Shown here: positions 1-11,104 of the stretch, in pieces
Position numbering within the stretch: the stretch's first letter is position 1
How the letters are laid out: each line of letters opens with the position of its first letter
From: Nymphaea colorata
Lineage: Eukaryota > Streptophyta > Magnoliopsida > Nymphaeales > Nymphaeaceae
DNA length: 64,000 bases
Reading direction: 5' to 3'
Assembly: GCF_008831285.2 (NCBI RefSeq)
Contig: NC_045145.1
Location: forward strand, 744,001 to 808,000
Translations under genes and position numbers: made by a program
The notes under the pieces: generated by a model
What the model saw: only the letters and a program-made list of their open reading frames with translations
Database searches by the model: none
What the model was told of the DNA's origin: nothing

Positions 1-773
1 CCTGTTAGTTGGTTGGTCATGAAACTCAAAGTCTCAATAGCAGATAGGTTAAACAAGCTCTTAGGCAGTGTACCAGTGAGATTGTTCATTTCCACAATAA
101 ATAATGTGAAGCGGGTTATGCTTCCCAACTGGGAAGGGATGTTCCTGTGCATATGATTTTGACCAATATTAAGGTGCTCCAGCTTTGAGAGGTTGGCAAA
201 AGTGTCCAGCAAACTGCCTAGGAACTCTGGAATGCTTCCATAAAATTCGTTTTCTATTACTGAAAGTACTTGGATACGAGGACAATGGCTCAGTGTTTGC
301 GGGATCAACCCTTCAAAATTGTTTTTGCTTATGAAAAGATTCTCTAATAGAGGGAGACGACTAAAATCAACGAGAAGTTGACCATGGAAACTGTCGTTCG
401 AGAGATCAAGGACCTGTAAGAAGGAGAGATTGATGATGTATGGGGAGAGAGTACCTTAAAGTGTGTTTTCGAAGAGGTTCAGAGCAACTACCCTTTGTGA
501 ACCACGACCGAATGAAACTCCAGTCCACTCGCAGAAGGAGATGTTGGAATTCCAATTTGATAACACATTATGAGGGCCTTTACTGACGAGGGATTTGAAA
601 GACAGCAATGCGAATTGATCAGTCACGTTGCTCAGAGAAACAAGGGCTGAGGGAACCTCCCCTTGATAGAGAACCACAATGAAGGTGAAGGAGGACAAAC
701 ACAAAAGAAAGGTAAGCAGAAAAGGTGACCGGCCGGTGGTTACCATGTCTGTCCAATTTTCTATGCAAAACAT
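1..773 (-). pseudogene. LRR receptor-like kinase, N-terminal part, premature stop
   Basis: The minus strand encodes the start of a plant LRR receptor-like kinase of the subfamily XII type (FLS2/EFR/Xa21-like), a plasma-membrane pattern receptor class. From the first Met there is a hydrophobic signal segment (FLLTFLLCLSSFTFIVVL), then an LRRNT_2 cap (DQFALLSFKS, LSNWNSN, FCEWTGVSF). The usual cap cysteine of GVxC is a Phe here. A TAA at 456-458 falls in the first LRR. Beyond it the same frame stays open to the window edge with regular LRRs (LQVLDLSNDSFHGQL, NNFEGLIPQTLSHCP, NNLTGTLPKSLFNLSAIETL). The only lesion visible is that one codon, so this may be a recent pseudogene, a non-functional allele or a sequence error. 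The second Met at 746 gives a tighter signal peptide and is an equally good start. The kinase part lies outside the window to the left. Confidence 0.8.
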
Positions 774-1582
774 GCACTTACAGAAGAAGAAGGTAGGTCT
801 TTAATTTATGTATGGATTGACTTCTAGAAAATTTGCGTGTTTCTTTACAAATTGAAGAAGACTCAGGTCTACTGCTTTGAAACGTATTGCCTCACAATTC
901 CAAATCCAGCCACACAACTAATGATCACATCAACGAGACTTTCTGTTGGCGGCCCTTATCTTATTTTACTTTACCAGTTTTCCACTCTATTCAGTCCCAA
1001 ATGAAAGTTGCCAATTTGAAATTTTTTTTTAAGATTCCCAGAGCTGCGCTTCGACCATAGTCACAAAGATTGTTTTTTCCTTTTAAGTGGAGGAGCTTTT
1101 TCTCATGGACGAGCTTAAAACAGATAAAAATAATGGAAAATATGGTACATTTTCAGAAAAAATGGAAAAAACTTAAAAGTCAGAGAAAAATCAAATAAAT
1201 GAGGAACTAATAAGGTGACATTAAAAAAATGGATAAGAAATAGATAGGAATTAGAAAGTTGAAACAAGCAGTTTGACAATAAAAAAGAGTGAAAAAACAC
1301 CTACAGTGAAAAAATGACTAAATCAATTTGATTCTGTCCACCTGTTATTGTTTTTTTATTAGTTTTTATACCTTGTTCAATTATGTTTAAAAATAATATA
1401 ATTTTTAATATTTTGTTTTGACTCGAAACTACATCATCTAAACCACCGGACTGGAGTTAGGCCAACTTTATCCAATCATTTCAAAAGCTGATTTTTTTTT
1501 TCAGCATCGCAGTCACACTGTTGTGTCTGGCTGTGTTGAATATGAATGCCTATTGATTCATATATTTTTTCAACTTTGTTCA
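774..1582. other. Upstream flank of the LRR-RLK, no gene
   Basis: No coding region is supported. Bases 880-990 resemble 23405-23500 and, inverted, 24320-24400: all three carry a fragment like 'tccacatccagc', then 'aca tcaacgagact' and 'ccagttttc' in the same order. This piece of the receptor's upstream region is therefore also found in the composite palindrome near 24 kb. The remainder is A/T-rich with short homopolymers. Confidence 0.5.
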
Positions 1583-1760
1583 CCATGGTTGCACAGATAA
1601 ACAAGGGCTGAGGACGTCTCCCTTTGGCCAAGTAGCTGAGGCAACCGACTGTGTGTTTAAAAGTTAGATTCAGATTTAGTTGGGTATTTAAAAGTCAAAT
1701 CGGCTCGAAAGGGACGAGACATGCATTTCCAGTGTACCAGTGAGATAGTTCTTTCCTTAT
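1583..1760 (-). pseudogene. Internally deleted echo of the LRR-RLK
   Basis: Two short blocks match the receptor fragment at 1-773 in the same orientation. Around 1600-1625 'acaagggctgagg' with a following 'ctcccctt'-like string matches 640-665, which codes for the region just after the signal peptide. Around 1731-1757 'cagtgtaccagtgagat' matches 66-82, which codes for an LRR. In the intact order these blocks are about 570 bases apart, whereas here they are about 110 apart. This looks like a decayed, internally deleted duplicate of the receptor gene. The matches are short, so moderate confidence only. Confidence 0.5.
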
Positions 1761-1930
1761 GTGATATTTCTTTTTTATTGTTAATTAATTTTTATATTCT
1801 TCAATTCATTTTTTTCTGAAAGGAAATTTGGATTTTTAATTTTTTCTTTATCCGAAGATGCAATAATATTCAAAAGTAATGTTCAGACCTAAGGCTTATC
1901 ATGGATCCAAATATGATGAGGATTAAGTAG
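1760..1930. repeat. Dispersed repeat, copy 1 (partner 16550-16880)
   Basis: The stretch has an A/T-rich part containing 'catttttttctgaaagga' and then 'tgttcagacctaaggc' followed by 'atccaaatat' and 'atgatgaggat'. The same words occur in the same order at 16550-16880 ('catttttctgaaagaaaa', 'tgttcagacctaaggc', 'atccaaatat', 'atgatgagga'). In the second copy about 160 extra bases sit between the two halves. It is an unclassified dispersed repeat without coding capacity. Confidence 0.6.
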
Positions 1931-3163
1931 AATTTCCTACCGAAGACCTACAAAAAATTGACTCATATTGAGTGAGTCAGCTGCATTTATCGCTGACCTA
2001 CTCTGCCCAGCGTCTTGAATGCCCAAGGCATCAATCTAAGTAAATGCGCTGTGCAGCGCATGGCCATTACACTCGTCCACAGTCATCGTCAGTTGCCACT
2101 AGGTTTTCTAATAGATCAAAGACATAACTGTATTATTGAGGAGCCCATAAAAGCTTGGTGTGTATTATTATGACTTAAGGGATCATTTAACGGTAGAGAC
2201 ACTTTGTAAGTGTCCCATGAATTTGCCCCAAAGATTGAGAAAGGTTCATTTGAGCACTAGAACTATTATTTTACAAACCTACTCCAATTGTGGGATAGAT
2301 TCGTGGGACACTCAAAAAATATCCATGCTGCAAAACTACTTCTAAGGAGGACATGCATATATAATTAGATTGAGTTTTCCTGCCATTGCATGACCAAACT
2401 GATTATGGGATGACGCACATGCAAGAGAACATTGCTTTTCTTCTATATATGATGATGATGTTCAGATTATTTTGCACACCAACTGCCTTCTGTAAGTAGT
2501 TAATATGAATGGAGTTGTTGAGTGATAAAATATAAGATCTCATTCATCAACCATTAATTTCCTGTCCGATTTTTTAATCAATGGGCACTCAGTACAGCTA
2601 GCCATCATGGTGAGATGGCGATGTCTTGAAAGTACGAAATGGCAAAGCCAAAGCTTTGTTGTCTTGCTAACTGGCAAATTCTTCAAGGACTGGCTGGCCT
2701 TGAACTTTGAATAACATGTACATTGACCTTGACTTTGAAATTTGTTCGAAATTTGCTCGTGACTTGGTTCTTAAAAGTCGAAAAGCTTGCAATATTTCTT
2801 AATATGCTTCAAAATTAGGCATTCCTAAATATGACAAAAGAAAACGGCAAGAAGAATCACAAAACAGAGATTGGGGTTCCGGAAAAAACTCTAGGGGCCA
2901 TTTGATGGCCTGGAAATATCCTGTAGCCATGGAGAAAATTTTCAAATATTCAAAATTTATGTCATTTCATCAAAGGTGGAATGAAAATTATGACCGTTAA
3001 ACACGTTTCCAGAAATTTTTTTTCGGAAAACGTTTCCACCATGAAAGGTGGAAACATTTTGCCCATGTTATTTTTCTGCCTGTTAGGGCACCCACGCATC
3101 GCCTCCCTCTCCCTCTTGCCGCAGGCCCGCAACTGCCTCCGTCGCCTCTGTCCTGCCTGCTGG
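1931..3163. other. Non-coding, no gene recognised
   Basis: No open frame here has recognisable features. At 2890-2905 there is 'aggggccatttgatgg', similar to the ends of some plant Harbinger or hAT elements, but I find no matching opposite end. An open frame from 2981 runs into the minisatellite and I do not regard it as a gene. Confidence 0.5.
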
Positions 3164-3307
3164 TCGTCGTCTCTCTCGCCCTCTCACTCTCCTGCTCCCT
3201 CATCGTCTCTCTCGCCTTCTCACTCTCTTGCTCCCTCGTCGTCTCTCTCGCCCTCCCACTCTCCTGCTCCCTCGTCGTCTCTCTCGCCCTCTCACTCTCC
3301 TGATCCC
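3164..3307. repeat. 36-bp minisatellite, four units
   Basis: Four head-to-tail units of 36 bp, pyrimidine-rich, each built on 'tcgtcgtctctctcgcc' followed by 'ctctcactctcctgctccc', with few substitutions between units. Because 36 is a multiple of three the array is open in several frames and gives repetitive Ser/Pro peptides on the plus strand and Arg/Glu-rich peptides on the minus strand. These are likely artefacts of the repeat. Confidence 0.9.
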
Positions 3308-4860
3308 CACCTCATCTCTCTCACCCTTGCTGAAGAAGAAGCCCTCTGTCTCTTCATCTGTCGTTTGTGCAGCGGCTTCCGTGCTAGGAAACACTGATTT
3401 TGGCTCGCCCTGTTACCATAGCGCAGGAATCTGTCTCTTCCTCTCTGCAGCAACAAATTTGGGCTCGATTGTTACTCGGTGAGCAGATCTGCAAGGTTTT
3501 CATGGAAAGGTTAGTGTTTGAACATGAATGGTGAATAGTATTTAATTTTTTTTTCCATTTCTCGCTGAATTTTTGGAAATCCTTCTTTCTATTTTGGCTC
3601 CTACTGTGAAAGAATTTTTTTTCCCGGTGCCTTCCATATAGAAAGTCTAGTCTGTTTCTCTACCCCTTTTTCTTTTGTGAGGGTTTCTTGTCGCAGAGAT
3701 CGATTTTGTCAAGTTTGTACATTTAGTTGTTGACTGGTTTCTTTGCAAATGCATTAACTTCTTAACTCGTGCCTATCAATTAGCTCGACAATTGAATGTT
3801 CCTGTCTTTTTCTTTGAAAAAGCTTGGAGCTAGAACAGACTCATCAAGCTCTGCCCCTCTTCTGTCCTGTGGATGGAATCTCTCATTTCTGAAGAGAAAG
3901 CCGTTCTTTTTTATGTTGGTGTTGTTCCAAACAAAAGATTTTACTGTTTTCTTGTTTACTGAATAGGAAAATGTTTTAGATACATAGCAGACAGTGCATA
4001 CAAAAGAAAACCACAAGTATACTTTTGAACTCATTTCAGTGTTTATAGGTAAACACTTACAGAGGATACAGCGATTGGATCTGAACATCTGCTGGAAACA
4101 GCTTCCACTCTTTAGAAAATATCTGTGCTTGTTTTTCAGCAATAGAATCTAAGAGTTGAATATCTTTGGCAACTTGTTCATCAACACTGGAGAGAAAATG
4201 AAGCTTAGATAGGATAAAATGACTAAAACTATTTATAATTGAACTAAGAGCTTTTCATGAGAAGTGGCCATTGCTAAGCTAGTTAAATTTTCACTTTAAG
4301 GTTCAGAATCATGTTAACCTCCATTCAGGGTTGTCAGCATATCAGCTTGCCTCCACAAGGTCTACAATAAGACGGAGTATATCAGAATGATCTTCATAGC
4401 TACCTCTGCCCTATAAGATAAGACTCAATCGCTGAACAATCCCATAAGTGACATCTCTTTCATGGCATGCAACATAAAAGCTTCAATGCACTATCTTTTA
4501 GAATATAGTTCACATGCATATCAATGTATTGTAAATAATACATGCACATGCATACATCATAGGGTATTAATAACTTCCATCATTTTTATCCAATTCCCAT
4601 AAAATAAATTCTCAAGAAAATTAAATTTGATTTGATGACACACTTTAGAGAAAGAGTAGAAAAAACGTTGAGCAAATCCTCAGTAAAACTAATAAATTTT
4701 AGTTGTTCCCCAATTCAAATATCAAATGCTCGGATAAACCCTATCTTATTCACAATATAGACTAAATCTTTCTATGTTCCTTTTTCCTTTCACTAAACAT
4801 CTGGAATGAGTGATACCTTGCAGAGATCAATAATCATTTCTTAGTAAAAACAGAAGGCCT
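3308..4860. other. Non-coding, no gene recognised
   Basis: The interval is AT-rich with scattered short open frames, none with known motifs. The minus-strand frame 3780-4142 has no recognisable domain or biased codon pattern. Confidence 0.45.
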
Positions 4861-5230
4861 CTCTCTCCCTCTCTCTCTATCTCTATCTCACACACACACA
4901 CACATATTAGTAATGGGTGTCTTTGAGATTATTAGCATGTATTTGCTTTTCTGCTATGCTTCTAATTCTTTTAAGTTGGCTGTTATTATAGACCATAAAG
5001 GGAAGGTGCATGTTTCCCAAGTACAGATCTCTCTCTCTCTCCATAAACATATTAGTAATGGGTAGTGCATGCTTCCCAAGTACAGATATCTCCCAATCTC
5101 TTTTTCTCTCCATGCACAGATTAGTAATGGGTGTCTTTGAGATTACCAGCATGAAATTGATTTTCTTCTACGCTTCTAACTCTTTTAAGTTGGTTGCTGG
5201 TATGGGCCATAATAAAGGAAAGTGCACATT
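4861..5230. repeat. CT/CA microsatellite and nested 214-bp tandem repeat
   Basis: A (CT)n-(CA)n tract at 4861-4903 leads into a repeated unit. 'ttagtaatgggtgtctttg' at about 4908 recurs at about 5122. Both are followed by 'agcatg', 'gcttcta' and 'cttttaagttgg' in the same spacing, giving a period of about 214 bp. Between them 'ttagtaatgggtag' and 'gcttcccaagtacagat' form a shorter third copy near 5050-5090. The array is non-coding. Confidence 0.75.
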
Positions 5231-6651
5231 CACTTCATTTTGCATTTTCTTGTGTCTTTAACATTTGCATTAAATAGTTTAGATTTTTGAACTCAGTGAT
5301 TTGATTCGACTCGATTGGATTCAGGCTAGATGAAATATAACGGTCTTGGGAGGATTCTTAGTTAAGGCATGATCAGCAAGTTCCAATGAAAGGCATCTGC
5401 GTGGGAGAACTCTCCTTAATTTATGGCAAACATGATCAACAAGTTGATTCCTACTTTTTTGTTTTATTGCAAGTTGATCAGCAAATCCCCTTCATAGAAT
5501 GTTGCCACAGGGGAGTTCAGTTTGATTCAAGAAAGCTATAAGGCTTCATGAAACATCATGGAATGGGCTTATGCATGGTATCTTTATCTGCATAATGCAG
5601 TTTATGTTTTTGCTGTCTGAAAGGACTGCTAAAAGCCTAAAACACATACCTGGTATCTTCTAGAATCAAAAAGTTTCAAAGAGATGGTACCCCATGGGCA
5701 AACACCGTTGATTACTTTTAAAGGAAGACAACCCGAGGAAGATCTCAGACTACATTTCTGCATGCCATGCCAAACATTTGTGTATTTTGGAATTAGAATG
5801 CCTCGATTATGTATGTTTCTTTTTAACTAGATGGCCGAGATGGATCTCCTCTCTTTGGCATTCTTCATTACTGTTGATGCATACTCAGAGTAGTTGTTAG
5901 TTTACATATTTTAATGATGTAGTGGACCTTTATTTCAAGTTGGAGACGAAACTGCATTACAATTTTTGATGTAGACATTGAAATCAGCAAGTCAATTGCT
6001 TTCTTCCATTATTTTGAATATTATTCATTTAGTAACTGCATAATTTAACAACTAAATCTTATGTTTGTGATAATATCTTTGGAATTTTCTGTCGTCAATG
6101 TCATTAGTTACTGATTTCTAGTTCAGCACTTGCTATGCCCTTATGCTTGCCATTAGACATGTATGTATTTTCATTTTCAGTTCATCAGCTGTTATGACGT
6201 CTTGTTCAAAGATGAAGCCCCGACATAAGTATGATGTCTTGTTCGAAGGTGGTGCAAGGGGCAGATTTGATTTTGTTGAGCTTCTTTTTGTTATGGTGGA
6301 TGCGTACATGAAGCTACATATGTACTTGCTTCTATGGATACTCTACACACGCACTTGGCTTTGTATTTAACGTTGAAGCTCTTCTGAATACTTATGTAAA
6401 TGTTTTATCACTGATGGGAATATGTATGTGTTTTATCTACTGTTGTATACTTTATAGTGAAAGTCTCATATATATCCAATGAGTATGGTTCGAGTATTTA
6501 TGAATTGTGCATAGATGTTGATTTAAACATTTGATACTGATTATATTTACATTATCCAATGGAGTAGAGTAGGTGCAGTGGAGTAGCTTTCATACAGGTA
6601 TTGGCGATAATGATTCTGGTGGTTTTTGTTCTCATTCTGATTTCTTTGCAG
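5231..6651. other. Non-coding, no gene recognised
   Basis: No conserved motif is seen. A frame at 6143-6370 is open for 75 codons but turns hydrophobic and Tyr/Leu-rich at its end without a recognised family. Bases 6610-6650 are a clean pyrimidine tract that could serve the splice acceptor of the next feature. Confidence 0.4.
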
Positions 6652-6895
6652 AATGGATGAAAATACATCTAGACAGACTACAGGGGAGCATGGCACCACA
6701 TTCTCATCAACGTCTTTGCAATCTCAATCGCAAAATCAAGCTGGTTTTGTTCAAGGGAGAACACAGCAAACTGATGCAATCAATGATGGCCTGCAGTCAT
6801 CTTCATCTTCTGTCTTTGATAGCTCTTTTGTTCTAGATCCCCAAGAGGAGATTGTTGAGAAGGACCTAAATGGTGAAACTGCTAATTTGTTGTGA
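6652..6895 (+). CDS. Possible terminal exon, unknown Ser/Gln-rich protein
   Basis: A long pyrimidine tract ends in 'tttctttgcag' at 6651, a strong plant splice acceptor, and is followed at once by an ATG and an 80-codon frame ending in TGA. The peptide is polar: it starts MDENTSRQTTGEHGT, has a Gln/Ser stretch, and ends in an acidic part (DPQEEIVEKDLNGE). I recognise no family. It lies about 120 bases upstream of a dispersed transposon-like repeat, so it could belong to an old transposon gene. Both the exon call and the reading frame are tentative. Confidence 0.25.
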
Positions 6896-7009
6896 AGTAT
6901 AACAAGGCGAAGCAATGCACTAAGTTGGTGATGCAATGTGTTGCTAAGCGATGCATAGTGAAGCTTAAGTTTCATGGCAAAAATAATCTAACATATTATA
7001 TCAACAAAA

Positions 7010-7740
7010 ATCATGTCAGAAATTAAAAACAAGAGCAAAAAATCCTTTTTTTTTTCTGGCGCCAAGATCAGACATGAAGGATGGCACTGTTTTGCTATTT
7101 GCGAGAAAGTTTCATTAGCTGTTATCAACAATTATACATAAAAGTTTGTAAAATATTTAATTCCTTATAAGTATTGCGGATGAAGAAAAACATTACTTTG
7201 GTTTATTTAAACAACATACTCATGAGAGCACCGGTTTGGTCAAATGGTTATACGTTCAATAAATTCACGAAACTCTATGATTTTTATCCAACATTTATTA
7301 ACTTATACTATTTCATTCAACATAGAGCCTTCAATAAATTAACACTTATCGCTTTTATCTAATTCTACCATGTAGCTGAGAAAAAAATTAAACAAAAAAA
7401 TGTGAAATGGAAAAATGAAAAAAAAATACAAGTATTAATTACAAAACAGAGGTAGAGGGAGAGATAGACATGAGCTATAGGTAGGCACTCGAGCTGCACA
7501 TTTCATGCATTGAGTTGTGTGATTCAAATAACAGTGGTGGCTACGTTATGGGTTCAGGTAATATAGCGGTGCTAAATCGCTGTTATAGGTTTATAGCGGT
7601 GAAATTTCTACTGGTGCTAGAGAACACCGGTATAAATACCTTAGCGGCCAGACATTTCACTGGTATAAGTATATACGGCTGTGAACTACCTCATCGTTAG
7701 AGATCTATACCAGTTCATCACCTGTATAGGTTATTATGAT
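7010..7740. mobile_element. CACTA-like subterminal region, copy 1 (partner 44890-45540)
   Basis: This AT-rich stretch matches 44890-45540 over most of its length and in the same orientation: 'atgaaggat', 'gtgaaatatttaat'-like strings, 'tttatttaa', 'attctaccat', 'gatacaagt'-like strings. The last 200 bases hold several direct and inverted copies of 'tatagcggtg' and 'caccg', as at 7563-7600. Short GC-richer inverted motifs of this kind are typical of the subterminal regions of plant CACTA (En/Spm) elements. No CACTA terminus is visible directly at either copy, so the superfamily is an inference. Confidence 0.5.
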
Positions 7741-8069
7741 TAAAGAATAGCACAAACATAATTTGTACCCCAAAAGAATACATTTATAGGCTCTAGTAAA
7801 TATTTCCATGCCTTTCAACCAAAAATATGTCTTAGGCAATGTGTTCCTTCTGCATCCACGCGCTAAGGGGGAACAGAACTCAGCCACGTGATGCAATGGT
7901 CAGCTGTTGACAGATTGTCGTACCATGCTAATTAGAGATGATGGTGGCGAGGGCTGTCTATTTTCTGTGGAATGGTTGCAAGAGTTGAAGGTATGTAGAG
8001 AAGTTGCTCAAAAGAATCAGAATCTGAAGTCAATTTGGTTCACTCGACAAGAGATTTTCTTGTATACAT
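7741..8069. other. Non-coding, no gene recognised
   Basis: A frame of 74 codons at 7907-8131 runs into the inverted repeat and has no recognisable motif. Nothing else is supported. Confidence 0.4.
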
Positions 8070-8600
8070 ACAATGACGGGAGGAAGGTATTCATACTCCA
8101 CCTTGTATACTGCATCATTTGTTATGTATAAAGAATCTCACCTTATAAAAGAACCTCTAGAGGACGATCTGAAAAGTTTTTGAATATCAATTTATTTTTA
8201 GTAATGTTTCTCGTAACAAAAGGCTTAGATGCCCAAGATTGTCTTGTACATAGTTCTAGTTATTGTACTGCAAACATGATCATGCCTTAGTGTACGGAAT
8301 AACACTTGAGCATATTTAGGAAGAAGTTGCCAACAAACAAATGATTAGTGGTGCAACCTAGGAGTTGGGTTTTCTTTCTACTCTATGTTTTTTCTTTTGA
8401 TATCCACGTCATTGAATACAACAATGTTATTTCAATTCAAAACCAAGCTGATGCCATTAGTAGTATGATGCTGTAATAAATGACAGTTTGTCATTGAGAA
8501 GAACCCCAGATGGTACATCAGCATAAGATGAGATTCTTTTGTAATGAACGAATAATGCAGTATATGGGGTGGAGTATGAATACCTTCCTACCGTCATTGA
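8070..8600. repeat. Imperfect inverted repeat with about 78-bp arms
   Basis: Bases 8070-8147 and 8521-8600 are reverse complements of each other with roughly a dozen mismatches. Both contain 'aggaaggtattcatactcca', read on the plus strand on the left and on the minus strand on the right, as well as 'aagaatctca'. The 370-base loop is unremarkable. This could be a decayed MITE or foldback element, or a long hairpin transcript source. Target-site duplications are not evident. Confidence 0.75.
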
Positions 8601-10177
8601 ATCAAACTCATCAATCCATGCACCACTTTACACACACACACATATATATATGTTGCTAGACAAATTAGACCGGAAAAATAATTAATGAGACTGATTAGGT
8701 TTGATGCATTTTTCTTCTGAAAAGTTACAAGTAACCATTTTTATTTATACAATTACCTACAGGCACATGCCCCACTGTTTTTAAGTATGAAAAAGACAAT
8801 TTTACCCTAATAAGAAGAAAATACCTGAATAGAAAGATTTTTGTGGGCCACATCTTTTTGACAATTTCTTCGATATTTTCGTCTATTTTATAAGTATCAA
8901 TATTAATGAAAAAAAGGCCCAGGGAGAGTGTATGTACAAAGTGTGATTTTTTTCATTTTTTTCATAGAAATTGCTCAAGATTTTAACCTTTTTCTTCAAT
9001 TAATGAAGCAGGTGTTTGTCAATCATTTTATTACATCAAACAACGTTTCAATCTTTTCAACACCCTTCGTTGTACAAAGAAATTCATCTATTTGAAAAAC
9101 CCTGAAAATTCTTGTCAATCGATAATGTGAATGATGATTATATATGTGGTATATTTCAAATAAACTGAGATAGGAATTGGAGCCGTTTATTTTTCTTTGT
9201 TATCTCATTTGTCCATTCTTTTTGCACCAAAGATCTTACCTTTTCTGAAGGAACTGGAGCTACATCTCATGTGCTTCCATGCCTTTTTGGTCTTGAAACC
9301 TTGAAAAAATGACAGATTCCCTTTATTAGGGACATAAGATTTGTCACCAAAAAAAGGATAATGGTAACCTCACCTAACCTATAGTAATAAAAATACATGT
9401 CCTACTGAGACTTGTAACTTGCTATGCTCTTTAGTAGTAGGCCCTGACTCACCCTCCTCTAAAAGGCTGATTCATTCAGACCAACATGAGGGTCCAACCA
9501 CATTGCATTGCGAGGATCCACCGAGAGTGAATTTTTTTAAGGTCATCAGTCTTGAAGTTCCTCAGTAGAGATAGGATAAAAAAAAATCAGTCTTCCATAA
9601 CCTTTCATTAGTCCTAGGTACTTCTGAAACTCAGTTCCTTAATTGTGGGACGGGCACTTTAAAAGGATGTCATATTTTATATAACAAGTCAATATTTCCC
9701 TATAAACAAGACTTATTTCATTGAAAAGTTGTAATTTGTAAAGGAACAGTTTCATAGTTGATTATTTTTATATTAACTTGGAGAAGTAGCCTTAAATGAC
9801 ATTATATTTTCCAGTCTTCATTAAAATTGTGAAACAAACAGTTCTAAAGAAACTTTTTCAGTATTTCCTATGGACTTCTTGCTTCCATTTGCATGTGCAC
9901 TGCACCTTATGTTTGCCTGTGTGACTGGTTGAGTTTCAGTTTGGGACTGCATTCTAGGATCAAGAGGTTGGTAAGGCTGAGCCGGTGGAAACATATATAT
10001 ATATATATATATAATCTCTCCCTTTATATCTATATGTAGAATCTCTTTAGATTTATATAAACTCAAAAGAAGCGAAAACCCAATCTCAAATTGTGTCTAA
10101 TTACTGAACTGAAGATGAAAGCATGTTCCTCTTGTATACTCAAAACGCGAAAAATGTACACTTTGTAAATGTTCCCT
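8601..10177. other. Non-coding with microsatellites
   Basis: Bases 8630-8651 are a (CA)n-(TA)n tract and 9989-10012 an (AT)n tract. No gene is supported. The final part is the 3' flank of the PII-2-like gene. Confidence 0.5.
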
Positions 10178-10971
10178 TTACGCTAGAGAAAAGGATAATA
10201 ATAAAAAAAAAGCAGTGGAAAAGAACACTAGTGTCATAACGTTAGGAGGTAAGCAGACAGCAGGCAGCAGGGCCAGAGCCATGCGGTACCAAGAATCCGA
10301 TCCGAGACTCGACCCACTCGAGCTCACCGCCGAGCCATCACGAGACAATGACTCAGCGAGGTGAGCAGAGATGCACCCATTGGCTTCCACCCTGACCAAG
10401 CCGGTGCCGACCATCTCCGAGCCGAGACACAGGCCATCGTTTCCGGTGAGCTTGAGCTTGGGGCCTAACCACTCCACTACCTCCTTCCGGAATGCTACCT
10501 GCCCGCTGAGCTGGTTGTATCTGAGGTCAAGGTCGTGAATGAAGGGGATCCCACCGAGCCCAGATGGTATGGCCCCAGTGAGCCCGTTGTTGTCTAGCGA
10601 CAGGTAGGTCAGGTTGCGTAGGTAAGGCATGGAAGCCGGAATGGTGCCGACGAGGCCAGCGTAGGCCAAGTCGGGGCCGACCAACCCCATCATCTGGGTC
10701 CAGACATCTGGAAGGGTCCCTCCCGGGAGGTTCCCCCCCCCCCCCCAAGTGGAGGTCCTGCAGACCCTGCATTTGTCCCAGGAACAGGGGAAGTCTGCCA
10801 TTGATGCTGTTGTTGCTGAGGACCAACATTTCCATGCCCTTTAGCTCCCCTGGTGACGTGGGAATCTCGCTGGATACGTTGTTGAAGCTCAAATCCACCT
10901 TAGTCGCCTTAGCTCCCCCGGTGGCTGATCTCCGATGGCAGCTGCCTGGTTATCTGGTTCCGGCCAGTGGC
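10178..10971 (-). pseudogene. PII-2-like LRR protein, C-terminal half, frameshifted
   Basis: The minus strand encodes about 260 residues of a secreted or membrane LRR protein of the PIRIFORMOSPORA INDICA-INSENSITIVE 2 type. Seen in order: an LRR with RNQITRQLPSEI; DLSFNNVSSEIPTSPGELKG; LVLSNNSINGRLPLFLGQ; a glycine run; the family signature NLPGGTLPDVWTQ; LVGTIPASMPYLRNL; LSLDNNGLTGAIPSGLG; LDLRYNQLSGQVAF; GNDGLCLGSE; then a Ser-rich tail and a hydrophobic C-terminus (LVFFSTAFFLLLSFSLA) that fits a GPI or tail anchor. The frame shifts at a run of 14 C (10733-10746) and again near 10917, where one surplus base in a G-run breaks the frame. Upstream, coding similarity stops at about 10971, where a 'gtggcggagccag' repeat begins. 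The 5' half is missing. GC content is visibly higher than in the surroundings, as expected for a coding remnant. Confidence 0.7.
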
Positions 10972-11050
10972 GGAGCCAGAAAAATGGGCTGGAGGGCACT
11001 TGTTTATATAAACTCAAATCTGGTGGGGTCCTTATATATTTAAGATTTCA
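10965..11050. repeat. GTGGCGGAGCCAG-type repeat fragment
   Basis: The string 'ccagtggcggagccag' begins here and interrupts the PII-2-like gene. Related ends appear at 22409-22550 ('gcagtggcggag' with 'ctgactccactctg' at the other side), at 15290-15447 (ending 'tagctccacccctga') and, more weakly, at 12850-12960. The motif is a familiar start or end of short plant transposon remnants. Its class is not resolved here. Confidence 0.45.
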
Positions 11051-11104
11051 CACCAGCCACAATGTAGCTACGCAACTGGTTCCGGCTGAGGTTAAGGACG
11101 ATGA

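Noticed and set aside
2981-3482. Open frames across the 36-bp minisatellite
   Set aside because: They exist because the repeat unit is a multiple of three. Peptides are low-complexity Ser/Pro or Arg/Glu with no start or splice context.
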